DNA of 64,000 nucleotides from Lachnospiraceae bacterium (GTDB lineage Bacteria > Bacillota > Clostridia > Lachnospirales > Lachnospiraceae). The stretch's first letter is position 1; every line of letters begins with the position of its first letter. A program made the position numbers and the translations under genes. Below the pieces are notes generated by a model, which was not told the origin of the DNA, ran no database searches, and saw nothing but the letters and a program-made list of their open reading frames with translations. Positions 8,560-17,887 of the stretch are shown here, in pieces. The DNA lies in contig JAIKZQ010000033.1 of the NCBI GenBank assembly GCA_024682075.1, positions 1 through 64,000 of the forward strand, given 5' to 3'.

Positions 8560-8883
8560 TGCCGGTGGCTGCAAAATAAAAGCCCCTTGCACTCCTCCCG
8601 GAATGCAAAGGGCGTATAATACGCGGTACCACCTTTGTTCACAGAAAACAGACTTTCTCGCATTTGCCGTTTCCTGCCTCATTACACCGTTTCGTGGATT
8701 GACGGGATGACTACGCAGCTTTTATTAAAGAAAAAAGACTTCACCATCCGGCTCGGAAGCTACCTTCTGGGATCCTTTCCGGGGAAGCTCTCAGCGTGTA
8801 ATGCTTCCTTCTCTGTCGGGCGGTTATCACATACTCCTCTTCGTCACAGCCATATAATATGTATGCAGCAGATGCTGCAATTT
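8560..8883 (-). promoter_or_regulatory. T-box riboswitch in the valS leader
   Basis: The minus strand carries the canonical T-box AGGTGGTACCGCG (8634-8622), whose TGGTACC core can pair with the uncharged tRNA 3' end. A terminator follows: arms 8612-8604 and 8591-8583 (CCCTTTGCA/TGCAAGGGG) and a T-rich tail to about 8573. Upstream, a purine-rich GACAGAGAAGGAAGC segment and its GCTTCC partner fit Stem I. A GTC at 8739-8737, preceded by GTGAA, is the likeliest valine specifier, but I assign it without a fold. Confidence 0.9.
8573..8612 (-). terminator. Regulated terminator of the valS T-box
   Basis: A 9-bp stem (arms 8612-8604 and 8591-8583) with a 12-nt loop and a T-rich tail on the minus strand, immediately downstream of the T-box sequence. 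The antiterminator would compete with it. Confidence 0.85.
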
Positions 8884-8889
8884 CGATAA

Positions 8890-8918
8890 ATGATAGGTGA
8901 TTACAGCTGTTTTGTCAA
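8890..8918 (-). promoter_or_regulatory. valS promoter
   Basis: Minus strand TTGACA (8918-8913), a 17-base spacer, then TATCAT (8895-8890). This is a near-consensus SigA promoter, which puts the transcript start near 8883, just before the T-box leader. Confidence 0.75.
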
Positions 8919-8929
8919 GCAAAACAGGG

Positions 8930-8958
8930 GTGAACAGGGGGACGGTTCCTCTGTTTAC
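8930..8958. repeat. GGACGGTTCC-type hairpin repeat, copy 2
   Basis: GTGAACAGGGG, GACGGTT, then CCTCTGTTTAC form an imperfect palindrome 12 bases upstream of the valS -35 element. The remainder of the divergent valS/amylase gap, about 8960-9200, holds no gene that I can support; only a TATACT -10-like element near 9178 stands out. Confidence 0.75.
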
Positions 8959-9215
8959 ATGCTTTTGGCGGATCCTGTCACGATGAAAAACTCTCCTTAC
9001 TTCAGCGCCAGGCGGAAACACCTATCTGGAGCAATATTCAGTTCTTGCCGCAGGCCACTCACTTCGTTCGGGCCAGGCGAACGTGTTTCTTTGCAGGCGC
9101 TTCGACGTCGATGCTTTTCATTCGTGCCACCCGCAAAACAAATAGTTAAAACTGCGGAAACGTCCCCTGTTTCGTGATATACTACTGACAGCATTTTTAT
9201 ATGAGGAGGCATGCC

Positions 9216-10526
9216 ATGTGGGCTTATGAAAGCGTATTTTATCAGATATATCCGCTGGGATTCTGCGGGGCTCCGTATGAAAACGACGGAGTACAGGAAC
9301 ACCGCATCCTGAAGGTTAAAGACTGGATCCCTCACATGAAAAAACTCGGGATCACGGCTGTGTACTTTTCTCCCGTGTTTGAGTCCGACACTCACGGATA
9401 CAACACCAGGGATTACAATAAGATCGACACCAGACTGGGCACAAACGAGGATTTCAAAGAGGTCTGTGATGCGCTCCACTCAGAAGGGATCAAGGTCGTC
9501 CTCGACGGCGTGTTCAATCACGTGGGACGCGGATTCTGGGCATTTAAAGACGTCCTGGAAAAGAGAGAAAGCTCACCTTATGTATCATGGTTTGCAAGGA
9601 TAGCTTTCGACGGAAACTCGAATTATAACGACGGCCTGTGGTACGAGGGCTGGGAAGGCAATTACGACCTGGTAAAACTGAACCTGTGGAACCCCGATGT
9701 CGTGAATCACATCTTTGACGCCGTCTCAGGCTGGGTCAGGGACTATGACATAGACGGATTAAGGCTCGATGTGGCCTACTGCCTGCCCGAGGACTTCTTA
9801 AGAAAGCTCAGGGCACACGCTGACGGACTCAAGAAGGATTTCTTCATAGGAGGAGAACTCCTCCACGGAGATTACAATAAGTGGCTGAACGCCGGACTGG
9901 ACAGCTGTACAAATTACGAGTGTTATAAAGGGATCTTCTCGAGCATGAACAGCTATAACTGCTTCGAGATCGTGCACTCTCTCTTAAGACAGTTCGGTCC
10001 CGAAAACTGGACCCTGTACAAGGGCAGGCACCTGTGGTCCTTCGTGGATAATCACGACGTGACCAGAGCCGCAAGTGTCGTGAACAACGAAAAGCATCTC
10101 CCGCTCATGTACGGCTTCATCTTCGGAATGCCGGGCATCCCCATGATATATTACGGAAGTGAATGGGGTGAGAAGGCTAACAAGTCGGAAGGCGATCCCG
10201 CTCTCAGGAAATGTTTCGATGCGCCTCAGTGGAATGAGCTCACGGACACCATAAAGGCAATGGCTGAGGCCAAGAGATCATCCGAAGCACTTAATTACGG
10301 AGATTTCAGATCCATAGTCCTCACCAACAAACAGTGCATCTTCCAGAGATGCTCCGAGCACGAAAGGGTCCTGGTTGCGATCAACATCGACGAAAACGAA
10401 TACACCGCCCATTTCGATGCCGGATGCGGAAAAGCAGTCGACCTCATCACAGGTCAGGACTTCGATTTCGGAGGCGGCACCAAGCTTCCGCCCTACAGCG
10501 TGAAATTCCTCAAATGCGAACGCTAA
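9216..10526 (+). CDS. GH13 alpha-amylase-family glycosidase
   Basis: A 436-residue retaining alpha-glucan hydrolase or transferase. The four GH13 signature regions are present: DGVFNHVGRG (region I), DGLRLDVAYC with the nucleophile Asp (II), GGELLHGD with the acid/base Glu (III) and FVDNHD (IV). The protein is compact, with no signal peptide, so it probably works in the cytoplasm on maltodextrins or short oligosaccharides, in the manner of cyclomaltodextrinase or neopullulanase types. I use ATG 9216 rather than 9201 because AGGAGG at 9203-9208 is an ideally placed ribosome site for it. Exact specificity cannot be read from sequence. A strong terminator at 10638 ends the unit. Confidence 0.88.
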   Translation: MWAYESVFYQIYPLGFCGAPYENDGVQEHRILKVKDWIPHMKKLGITAVYFSPVFESDTHGYNTRDYNKIDTRLGTNEDFKEVCDALHSEGIKVVLDGVFNHVGRGFWAFKDVLEKRESSPYVSWFARIAFDGNSNYNDGLWYEGWEGNYDLVKLNLWNPDVVNHIFDAVSGWVRDYDIDGLRLDVAYCLPEDFLRKLRAHADGLKKDFFIGGELLHGDYNKWLNAGLDSCTNYECYKGIFSSMNSYNCFEIVHSLLRQFGPENWTLYKGRHLWSFVDNHDVTRAASVVNNEKHLPLMYGFIFGMPGIPMIYYGSEWGEKANKSEGDPALRKCFDAPQWNELTDTIKAMAEAKRSSEALNYGDFRSIVLTNKQCIFQRCSEHERVLVAINIDENEYTAHFDAGCGKAVDLITGQDFDFGGGTKLPPYSVKFLKCER

Positions 10527-10532
10527 ACACCA

Positions 10533-10635
10533 GAACCGTCCCATTGTTCACACCATTGTTCACAGAGTGAACGATGGAACCGTCCCCCTGTTCAGAGTGA
10601 ACGATGGAACCGTCCCCCTGTTCACCCCTGTTCAC
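10533..10635. repeat. Cluster of GGACGGTTCC-type repeats, copy 3
   Basis: Several complete and partial units of the GTGAAC..ACCGTCC..GTTCAC repeat, including two near-identical tandem units of 34 bases (10567-10600 and 10601-10634). The cluster starts 7 bases after the amylase stop and ends at the terminator. Confidence 0.8.
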
Positions 10636-10637
10636 CT

Positions 10638-10694
10638 GCCCCCGGGCTGATCAGATGTCTCAAGATGACACAGGATCCTCCCGGGGGCTTTTTT
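10638..10694 (+). terminator. Terminator after the GH13 gene
   Basis: GCCCCCGGG (10638-10646) pairs with CCCGGGGGC (10680-10688) across a long 33-nt loop, followed by six T. Very stable stem, plus-strand orientation. Confidence 0.8.
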
Positions 10695-11157
10695 GCGTCC
10701 AAAAGCAGTGGAATTGTGTCAAAATTAGCTGAATATTCAGAAATAATTTATGTAAACACGATAAATACTGGGTTTTATGGTTTCCATAATTTCCGAACCA
10801 ATTTTCGGTTTGTTATAGATGCAATCAGATGTTGCGAAATAAAAGCTGCAAAATATCATTTGATATGCGACGACACCATCGTCAGTCAGAATGTCATTTT
10901 TTCGGCGTTTCTCCAGATTATGGAAGTCATTATCCACTCATTCCACAGAGTTATCCACATCAGAAATTGACGTCATGTTCTTGCAAAACCGGCTGTCATT
11001 TCGATAAAAAATGAATGTAATAAAATCATTTCGGATAATTAATGGGAAACATAATACCAAAATGTAACCTGTGAAAAAACAGGCAAATAACACATAAAAT
11101 TGTACTTTATGTCAACTAAACGCGCACTTAACAGCAACTAAACAAAATTACTTAACT
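10695..11157. other. AT-rich gene-free stretch with two DnaA-box matches
   Basis: About 460 bases without a credible gene. TTATCCACT (10930-10938) and the consensus DnaA box TTATCCACA (10951-10959) lie in the same orientation, 21 bases apart. The motif AACTAAAC occurs at about 11114 and again near 11136. No known origin-associated genes flank it, so function is unassigned. Confidence 0.4.
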
Positions 11158-11195
11158 AAAAAACGACACTGATGTCATCATAACATCAGTGTCGT
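11158..11195 (-). terminator. Terminator of the mraY-greA-helicase operon
   Basis: Perfect 13-bp stem (11163-11175 with 11183-11195), 7-nt loop, and six T on the minus strand directly after the stem. Placed 70 bases after the helicase stop. Confidence 0.85.
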
Positions 11196-11262
11196 CAATT
11201 TGAAATTCCAAAATATGGGAGTGATGAAATTAGGATGATTGCTCAAATATTGCGGGGATGGA

Positions 11263-13731
11263 TCATTTATCCCAGAAACCGGTCACATCCGCTCTGATAT
11301 GGTCCAGATCGGTCACTTTTACGGAGGTCCACTCCCTCGGAAAGAGCTTTTGGTAACCCGGTGAGAGAAATCTCTTATCCAGCAGGACCACTATGCCGGA
11401 ATCCTCTTCCGTCCTGATGACTCTTCCGGCCGCCTGAAGCACCTTGTTCATCCCGGGGAACATATAAGCATACTCATATCCGGAACCACGCGTGCTGTCA
11501 TAGAACTCCTTGAGGATGTCATGCTCGAGATCCACTCCGGGGATCCCGGGACCGACGCATATCGCACCTATCAGAGAGTCCCCCTTTAAGTCTATTCCCT
11601 CGGAGAACATTCCTCCCATGACGCAGAATCCTATAAGTGAGCCTTCGTTTTCACCCGTAAAATGTGCCAGAAATTCTTCTTTTTCCTGCTCGGTCATGCT
11701 CTCCTGCTGGAGAATGATCTCGTCTCCGGGAAGCAGAAAAGCCTCCAGGTAGAGTTCATAGACCCTGTACATGTATGAGTATGACGGGAAGAAGACCAGA
11801 TAATTGCCTTTCTTAGGCCTCACAGCCCTTGAGATGTGGTCCGCGGTCCTGAGGAAGATATCCTCACTTCTGTCCCTGTACCTGGTCGTGACATCCGAAG
11901 CGATGAACACTCCCCTCTTGTCCGGATCAAAGACGGATTCGGCATAAACCTCATAATCTTCCTTCGTCCCGCCAAGCAGCCCCTTATAATACTGTACAGG
12001 CAGCATGGTTGCGGAAAAAAGCACGGACGAGCGTCCCATTTCAAGGCACTCCCCGACTTTCCTGCTCGGATCGGTGCAGAACTGCTTCACGATAAATCCG
12101 TCTTCATCCGTGGATGTTGAATAGATCACGTAATCATTGCCAAGATCTTCGAAAACAGCCAGAAAATCCGATATTCCGAAATATATGTCCAGGATCTTAT
12201 CCCTGAGCTTATGCTGTATCTCGCCGGGCTTTTCCCGCTCTTCGAGGTAGTCGGAGATCGTCCCGTGGAGTCTTTCCAGGCTGCCTGTCAGATCCTCGAT
12301 GCCCGTTTCGAACTTGTACCAGTCATCTTCAAATCCGGCGATCACCGTATCAGTGCCATAGTTTTCCCTGATCTCCTTCAGTTTTGAAAGAGTGTTACTG
12401 ATGCGGGATGAGAACTTTTTGGGGTATTCCTTCTTCACAAAAAGGCTTCCGGCAGCCCCTTCCTTGGACATCGAAACCGCCTTTTTCAGAGCTTTCAGCT
12501 CGTTTTCGCAAACGGACGCGCTGTACATCTCCCTCGCCCTTGCCGGAAGGTTATGTGCCTCGTCTATCAGGAAGATATACTCCTCCGTGGCTCCTCCCTC
12601 GAAAAATCTCTTGAGTCTTGCGTGAGGGTCGAACAGATAGTTATAGTCGCATATTATGCCGTCCGCAAACAGAGCCGCATCCAGTGAGAGTTCAAAGGGA
12701 CAGACTCTGTATTTTGCGGCATATTCGAGGATCCTGTCCCTTGTAAAAGAGGTCCCTTCGGACACAAGGGCATAGAGCGCATCATTGATCCTGTCGTAAT
12801 GACCCTTCGCATACATGCAGCCTATCGGATTGCAGTCAGTCTTTTCGAGGAAGCAGATCTTCTCCTTGGCGGTCAGGGTCACCGTCTTAAACTCAAGCCC
12901 CCTGCCTCTGAGTATGTCAAAGGCTTCCTCGGGAGCGGTCCTGGTTATGGTCTTGGCAGTAAGGTAAAAGATCCTGTCGCAGAGCTTCTCTCCCATCGCC
13001 TTGACTGAGGGAAACAGTACCGAGAGGGTCTTGCCGCAGCCTGTCGGAGCCTCGAGATAAAGCTTCTTTTTCTCATAAATGGTCTGGTATACACTGACAG
13101 CCAGGTTCTTCTGTCCTTTCCGGTAATCAAACGGAAACTCCGTCTTCTTGATGGAGCGGTTCCTGATCTCGTTCCAGTCCCTTCGAAGATCCGCCCATTT
13201 TCTGTATTTTCCGACCAGATCCTCAAACCAGCCCTGAAGCTCTGAACGGTCAAAAGTCTGCTCAAAGCTCCTTACGGACTCGTCATCCATGTTCACATAT
13301 GTCACCATCACACCGATCGAGGAAAGCCCCTCCGACTGCGGAAGTTCCATATACATGTGTGCATAACACATGGCCTGAGCCAGATGGACCGGCACAGGTT
13401 CCTTCATTTTCTCTATGTTCCTGTAAGTTCCCTTGATCTCTTCAATGACGACTCCCGGATCTTTTTCGGTGTCGGTAAGAATGCCGTCGGCACGGCCCTC
13501 GATCATTATGTCATAGTTCTCAGACGGGATGAGGATCTTAAGCGGCACCTCGGCCGAATAACCCGTTCCCCTTGAACGCTGTATGCTGCGATGAATCCTG
13601 CTCCCCTGAAGCATGACATCCACGCCGGATGGACCTGCACCCGAATTATCAATGTCACCGCTTCTGAGGATGAACTCCACAAGTCCCCTGACGGATATAT
13701 TTATCACTTCTTTTTCCGATCCATCCGTCAT
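11263..13731 (-). CDS. Nuclease-fused XPD/DinG-type DNA helicase
   Basis: An 822-residue protein. Residues about 1-190 carry PD-(D/E)XK nuclease signs: His in SRIHRS, GRADG, VIEEIKG (ExK) and QAMCYAHMY. The rest is a superfamily 2 helicase: Walker A APTGCGKT near 230, a four-cysteine FeS cluster region (CFLEKTDCNPIGC, later CPFE), the DEAH box IDEAHN near 390, and C-terminal motifs ending QAAGRVIR and LLDKRF. FeS helicases of this kind unwind DNA 5'-3' in repair. The nuclease fusion suggests combined unwinding and cleavage. It is the last gene of the operon, starting 3 bases after the acyltransferase stop. Confidence 0.85.
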   Translation of the reverse strand: MTDGSEKEVINISVRGLVEFILRSGDIDNSGAGPSGVDVMLQGSRIHRSIQRSRGTGYSAEVPLKILIPSENYDIMIEGRADGILTDTEKDPGVVIEEIKGTYRNIEKMKEPVPVHLAQAMCYAHMYMELPQSEGLSSIGVMVTYVNMDDESVRSFEQTFDRSELQGWFEDLVGKYRKWADLRRDWNEIRNRSIKKTEFPFDYRKGQKNLAVSVYQTIYEKKKLYLEAPTGCGKTLSVLFPSVKAMGEKLCDRIFYLTAKTITRTAPEEAFDILRGRGLEFKTVTLTAKEKICFLEKTDCNPIGCMYAKGHYDRINDALYALVSEGTSFTRDRILEYAAKYRVCPFELSLDAALFADGIICDYNYLFDPHARLKRFFEGGATEEYIFLIDEAHNLPARAREMYSASVCENELKALKKAVSMSKEGAAGSLFVKKEYPKKFSSRISNTLSKLKEIRENYGTDTVIAGFEDDWYKFETGIEDLTGSLERLHGTISDYLEEREKPGEIQHKLRDKILDIYFGISDFLAVFEDLGNDYVIYSTSTDEDGFIVKQFCTDPSRKVGECLEMGRSSVLFSATMLPVQYYKGLLGGTKEDYEVYAESVFDPDKRGVFIASDVTTRYRDRSEDIFLRTADHISRAVRPKKGNYLVFFPSYSYMYRVYELYLEAFLLPGDEIILQQESMTEQEKEEFLAHFTGENEGSLIGFCVMGGMFSEGIDLKGDSLIGAICVGPGIPGVDLEHDILKEFYDSTRGSGYEYAYMFPGMNKVLQAAGRVIRTEEDSGIVVLLDKRFLSPGYQKLFPREWTSVKVTDLDHIRADVTGFWDK

Positions 13732-13734
13732 AAC

Positions 13735-15006
13735 TTATCTCCTGACGGAAGAGGAAAAAACATTATCAGCCTTCTCAATCCGTGCCGCGACCAATTTAGT
13801 AACAGGTGCTTTCTTTAAAACCCGAAGAACGAAACCTGCAATACCACTGCCGGCAAAATCAAAAATAACACCCGCTACAAAAATGATGATGCCAACCAGC
13901 AATACCCTGGCAATGACAACGATCGGGGATGCGGATGACACGTTCGGAAATTCGAAAAATGTTTCCCAGTAATATCTGACCGAAAGGTTCTCATGAAGGA
14001 GATAAACTCCCAAAGAATATTTTCCGAGGAAGGCAAATACCTTACCTGCCCTGTCTGAAATATTCATCTTAAGAAACGCGATAAACAGAGCAACGGAGGC
14101 AATAAGAACCAGGACATGGTTATATGAATAACTGATATTCAGGATATAGGAAAAGCTGCCCGATCTCAGGTATACTGCCCTGAGTGCCATGGCCTCGCCG
14201 AATATCAGAAGGACTCCGATGACATATAAAATAACAGCTGTCAGTGCTTCTGAAGCTCTCTTTTGAGTTGCATTATGTAAACCGTCTTCGCTTTGAGAAG
14301 AAATATTATGTAAACCATTTTCTGCTTTTGAAGAAGCATTTTCCTCTTTTGCCGAAACATTACACCTGTTTCCTAATTGTGTAAATCTTCTGATGTAGAC
14401 CGCCACGAAGAAGAGAACTATGTACCACATCGCATCCATTCCGGAAGCATCGACAGTCATCTGGGCAGGCACCAGGCTCTTGATGACTGCATGGAAAAAG
14501 ATCAGCCCGACGAGGACCATCTTCATCTGATCCCTGTTCATGGCACGTGCCGCGATCCCCAGGACAGGTACCAGCAGATAGAAGAAAATATATGCCGTCA
14601 TGAACCAGTAGGTGTTCATCGAGACAGGGAACAGGAGTCTGAGCATGAAATAAGTGTCCACGGTCTCCGAAGGTGTTCCCAATGCTATTCCGACAAATCC
14701 TACGATGACGGAATAAAGCCATACCTTTGCCACAAGCTTAAGCAGCCTGCTCAGCTTAAAGCCCGAAGAGCAAAGCAGATAACCGCTCATCAGCATGTAG
14801 AGATTGACGGCGACGATGCATAAAGCCTCAAGGAGCCATGCCGTCATGTCGGTGACGGTGAATCTGCCGGCGCTCGAAAGGGATGTCAGGATCTTACCCT
14901 TATCCAGATAATGCAGGATGACGACCATGATCATGGCCACACATCTGAGGACATCCAGGCCATAATATCTAGTGTTATTTTGTTCTCTGCTTGCCTTATT
15001 GCTCAT
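13735..15006 (-). CDS. Acyltransferase-3 family membrane O-acyltransferase
   Basis: A 423-residue polytopic protein of the OafA/WecH acyltransferase-3 type, which transfers acyl groups (usually acetyl) onto surface sugars at the membrane. It begins RYYGLDVLRCVAMIMVVILHYL, with the characteristic RxxA..VV..H motif, and has about ten hydrophobic segments. A hydrophilic loop at about 210-250 contains a degenerate tandem repeat (ENGLHNIS / EDGLHNAT). It sits 3 bases ahead of the helicase gene and 21 after the polytopic membrane gene. The acceptor is unknown; a surface glycan is the usual one. Confidence 0.82.
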   Translation of the reverse strand: MSNKASREQNNTRYYGLDVLRCVAMIMVVILHYLDKGKILTSLSSAGRFTVTDMTAWLLEALCIVAVNLYMLMSGYLLCSSGFKLSRLLKLVAKVWLYSVIVGFVGIALGTPSETVDTYFMLRLLFPVSMNTYWFMTAYIFFYLLVPVLGIAARAMNRDQMKMVLVGLIFFHAVIKSLVPAQMTVDASGMDAMWYIVLFFVAVYIRRFTQLGNRCNVSAKEENASSKAENGLHNISSQSEDGLHNATQKRASEALTAVILYVIGVLLIFGEAMALRAVYLRSGSFSYILNISYSYNHVLVLIASVALFIAFLKMNISDRAGKVFAFLGKYSLGVYLLHENLSVRYYWETFFEFPNVSSASPIVVIARVLLVGIIIFVAGVIFDFAGSGIAGFVLRVLKKAPVTKLVAARIEKADNVFSSSVRR

Positions 15007-15027
15007 ATTCCATACCGGACCTTAATC

Positions 15028-16962
15028 TTATTCATACACTGCAAACATCGAGTCTTCGTAAGTAAGTTCATATCCTTCTTTTTCGATGAAATCGTAAAGA
15101 AGATCCCACTTGTCCTGATCCAGGCTGTATGCCGCATTATCGGATACACACAGGACGATCAGCGGTCGCTCGTAATATCTTCCCACTTCGGCGCCTCCGG
15201 ACTGCAAGTCCGTCTTCTCAGCGATCTCATCCAGTCTCTCGCTCATCTTCTCTATCGAGTAGCTTGCAAGGTCGGGCCAGGGGTTAAACGCGGGTGTCAT
15301 CTGAAGGTAGAAAGGCATTCCCGCGATCTGGCCGAAGTTTATCAGTTCCCGCTCGGAAAGGTTATTCGCCTCGATATGCTGAGACAGTCTCTCGAAGCAG
15401 TAAGCCTTCTCATAGCTCATCCTGATACCTCCGAGAGCTCTGTTATACTCGACTATATAGTCTCTCGGTTCAGCTGCCCCGTAATAAGTCTCCGTAAACG
15501 TGAAGTTCATGCCAAAAAGCGTGGACTGGACCAGGAAAAACGCCACCACTCCGACAAGCACACATTTAAGGCCGTACAGCCAGGTATTTTTTTGCTCCCT
15601 GATCAGGTCATAGAGAACTTTGAAAGTGACAGGCAGCCAGAAGAACATATTGTTGAACGAGCTGTAGGAACCGTTATTGCCACCGATCGCGGAGATCAGA
15701 AGCGCATAGGCCGCAAGCACTGCCAACAGTCTGTCCCCCGCTTTCATCCGGCGGAAAAACACGGGAAGCGAATTGGTCACAAGTGCGATGAAGCACATCA
15801 TGCCGGCAAGAGCAAAAACACACCAGTATTGCCTGTAATCATAGGTAACAAACGGATTTTTACGTATCTGAAGGAAACATATCGCATCAGCCGCAAGGAG
15901 AACCGCCAGTATCCTGGTCAGGACCACAAGCAGGCTGACTGACTTTTCGGAACCGAATTTCTTGAAGGCGGGCTTTCCGATGCGAACGTTCAGCCATGAA
16001 GCGAAGGTGTAGAGACCGCTGCCCGCAACCGCGAAGACCATAAGCCTTGAAACCCAGTACAGCTGGTCGAAATATGACTTTGCGAGTTTATAGAGCATTT
16101 CATATGTGCTGTATCCGGATGCCTTATCGGAGATCGTAAATAGCTCGGCGATCCCGTTAATGTAATCCGCGAATCCGTATCTGATCCCGAGATATACGAA
16201 AAAGACCAGAAAACAGACTATATACCCTATCACGAACCAGAAGAACCTGCGGAAGGTCCTGCCGAGACATTCGACCCTCGAGGGCTTCTTCATGCCCTCG
16301 CTCTTTATGAACGCCTCCCTGAACTCGAAAAAGCCGTACATCCAGATAGCGATGACGAGTGAAGCCTGCGGCAGATTGGAAAAACGCACGAACACACCAA
16401 GTCCGCACAATCCGCCCGAAAGTGCTATGGTCAGCGGCTCATTTTCGGTAATGCCCCTGTACAGAAGAAAACAGGAAAAAGTAATGATCAGGTAAGTCAG
16501 ATAATGATAAAGAGATGCCGTAGGAGCCCAGCACATTGAAAGAGCGGCAAACTCCGCGATAAATGCGATCCATCCCGGATATTTCAGGTGCCTCGTGAAA
16601 AAAATATACATTGAGACAGCCATGACCGCCGGAACGAAGGCCGTGTAGAAATTCATCCCCAGCACGGTATGTCCGTACGGAAGAAGACTCATCAGATGTC
16701 CGATCGCATTGGAAAGGTATGTGGAAAACAGCCACATTGGATCCACGCCCGTGGTGCCCATGTATTCAAAGTTCGAATAGTTGTACCCCGTGTCCCACAG
16801 ATCCAGTCCGTGATGTATGTTCCTGAAAGGATAAAGTGCAAGCACCAGAAGAGCAAACGAATCCATAAGGTCACGTATTAGCGTGTCCTGTTCCTTAAGG
16901 TATGCCCAGGCTGAAACGAATATGTTCTTTCCCGAGGGATTTTTCTCTATGGGATCACTCAT
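15028..16962 (-). CDS. Large polytopic membrane protein, glycosyltransferase-like
   Basis: A 644-residue protein with roughly a dozen membrane segments and an extracytoplasmic C-terminal tail. The first outside loop after membrane helix 1 reads GLDLWDTGYNYSNF, placed where lipid-linked-sugar GT-C transferases carry their catalytic acidic residues. That position and the topology are the reasons for the call; I see no decisive motif. It sits between the CPBP protease and the acyltransferase, so a shared job in surface glycan assembly is plausible. It overlaps the CPBP gene by 8 bases. A non-enzymatic membrane protein remains possible. Confidence 0.6.
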   Translation of the reverse strand: MSDPIEKNPSGKNIFVSAWAYLKEQDTLIRDLMDSFALLVLALYPFRNIHHGLDLWDTGYNYSNFEYMGTTGVDPMWLFSTYLSNAIGHLMSLLPYGHTVLGMNFYTAFVPAVMAVSMYIFFTRHLKYPGWIAFIAEFAALSMCWAPTASLYHYLTYLIITFSCFLLYRGITENEPLTIALSGGLCGLGVFVRFSNLPQASLVIAIWMYGFFEFREAFIKSEGMKKPSRVECLGRTFRRFFWFVIGYIVCFLVFFVYLGIRYGFADYINGIAELFTISDKASGYSTYEMLYKLAKSYFDQLYWVSRLMVFAVAGSGLYTFASWLNVRIGKPAFKKFGSEKSVSLLVVLTRILAVLLAADAICFLQIRKNPFVTYDYRQYWCVFALAGMMCFIALVTNSLPVFFRRMKAGDRLLAVLAAYALLISAIGGNNGSYSSFNNMFFWLPVTFKVLYDLIREQKNTWLYGLKCVLVGVVAFFLVQSTLFGMNFTFTETYYGAAEPRDYIVEYNRALGGIRMSYEKAYCFERLSQHIEANNLSERELINFGQIAGMPFYLQMTPAFNPWPDLASYSIEKMSERLDEIAEKTDLQSGGAEVGRYYERPLIVLCVSDNAAYSLDQDKWDLLYDFIEKEGYELTYEDSMFAVYE

Positions 16963-17887
16963 CTGCTGCCTTTTTTAACACCGGTATTTTGTCCCTGAAA
17001 AACATAAGTACAATGCACGCCGCAGAAACCACGAACGAAGCCGCAAAAATGGCAAGTATCGTTTTTTCCGACATCAGCTCGTATTCATAGGTCATCACGT
17101 ATGCCGTTAGATTACATATCATGTGTATCATCACGGGCATGAGGAAGTTCCCGGTATGCTCATACGAATAGATGATGAACACGGAAACGACGAAGCTGTA
17201 CATGCCCTGAATGCCATTGCCGTGATAAATTGAAAAGAATGCCGCACTCATCAAAAGGGCTGCGGTCATCTTAAAGTACCGCTTGAATCCGTTATAAAGG
17301 ATTCCCCTGAACATCAGCTCCTCGGATATCGGACTGATGAATCCGTATACAATGAAACCCACGATAAAAGAGCAGGCATACTGGTTCTCCGCAACCTCGG
17401 CATACTCATCGGATATGGCGATGATCCCGCTCTTTACGATCAGTATGTTCATGAATATCGCGATGGAAACGGAAGCTATTGCCGCAAGAATATAGAACTG
17501 TTTTCCGGTCTCTTTTTTCGGAGAATACTTCCCGTCATATTCGAAAGCCTTGGCACGGATCATGAGTCCCGCAACAATGAAGCCGACTGCAGAAACCAGC
17601 ACCTGCGAATTACCCGAAAGCATCATTTCCATTTCGGGTGAATCCGACGGCATCATGAAAAATGACCTGAAAGGCTCGGGCATTCCCGGACCGAATGCAA
17701 GAAAGCCCACGGAAATAGCAGTCTCCACGAGCAGCCTGAATATCATGTAAAAGATAAAGAAAAGAAGGAGCCTCCACATGGCTTTGGCTGTAGGCTGTTC
17801 CATAGGAAGCTGACCGGCCTGTACGCTTTGCGCTGCAGAGTCCTGCTTTCCCGTATTAGTAAGACCTGATCTCGTCTCCTGCATCAT
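16955..17887 (-). CDS. CPBP-family intramembrane metalloprotease (Abi/CAAX type)
   Basis: A 310-residue membrane protein with about eight hydrophobic segments. CPBP signatures are present: EELMFRG (EExxxR) near 210, AFFSIYHGNGIQG, and a late HMICNL histidine. Such proteases cleave membrane-embedded substrates or process prenylated or secreted peptides; the substrate here is unknown. I choose ATG 17887, which has GGAG seven bases upstream; a longer frame to 17920 lies deeper inside the greA-like gene. It overlaps greA by 32 bases and the next gene by 8, so it is firmly in the operon. Confidence 0.82.
   Translation of the reverse strand: MMQETRSGLTNTGKQDSAAQSVQAGQLPMEQPTAKAMWRLLLFFIFYMIFRLLVETAISVGFLAFGPGMPEPFRSFFMMPSDSPEMEMMLSGNSQVLVSAVGFIVAGLMIRAKAFEYDGKYSPKKETGKQFYILAAIASVSIAIFMNILIVKSGIIAISDEYAEVAENQYACSFIVGFIVYGFISPISEELMFRGILYNGFKRYFKMTAALLMSAAFFSIYHGNGIQGMYSFVVSVFIIYSYEHTGNFLMPVMIHMICNLTAYVMTYEYELMSEKTILAIFAASFVVSAACIVLMFFRDKIPVLKKAADE

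Noticed and set aside
10930..10959. Chromosomal oriC based on the DnaA boxes
   Set aside because: Only two boxes, and none of dnaA, dnaN, rnpA or rpmH nearby. Kept only as a low-confidence observation.
10665..10970. Open frame in the gap after the amylase terminator
   Set aside because: Starts inside the terminator stem, has no ribosome site, and the product looks like translated AT-rich noncoding DNA.
14911..15942. A 343-codon plus-strand frame across the acyltransferase/membrane-protein junction
   Set aside because: Antisense to two well-supported membrane proteins, His/Lys-rich low-quality product, no ribosome site.
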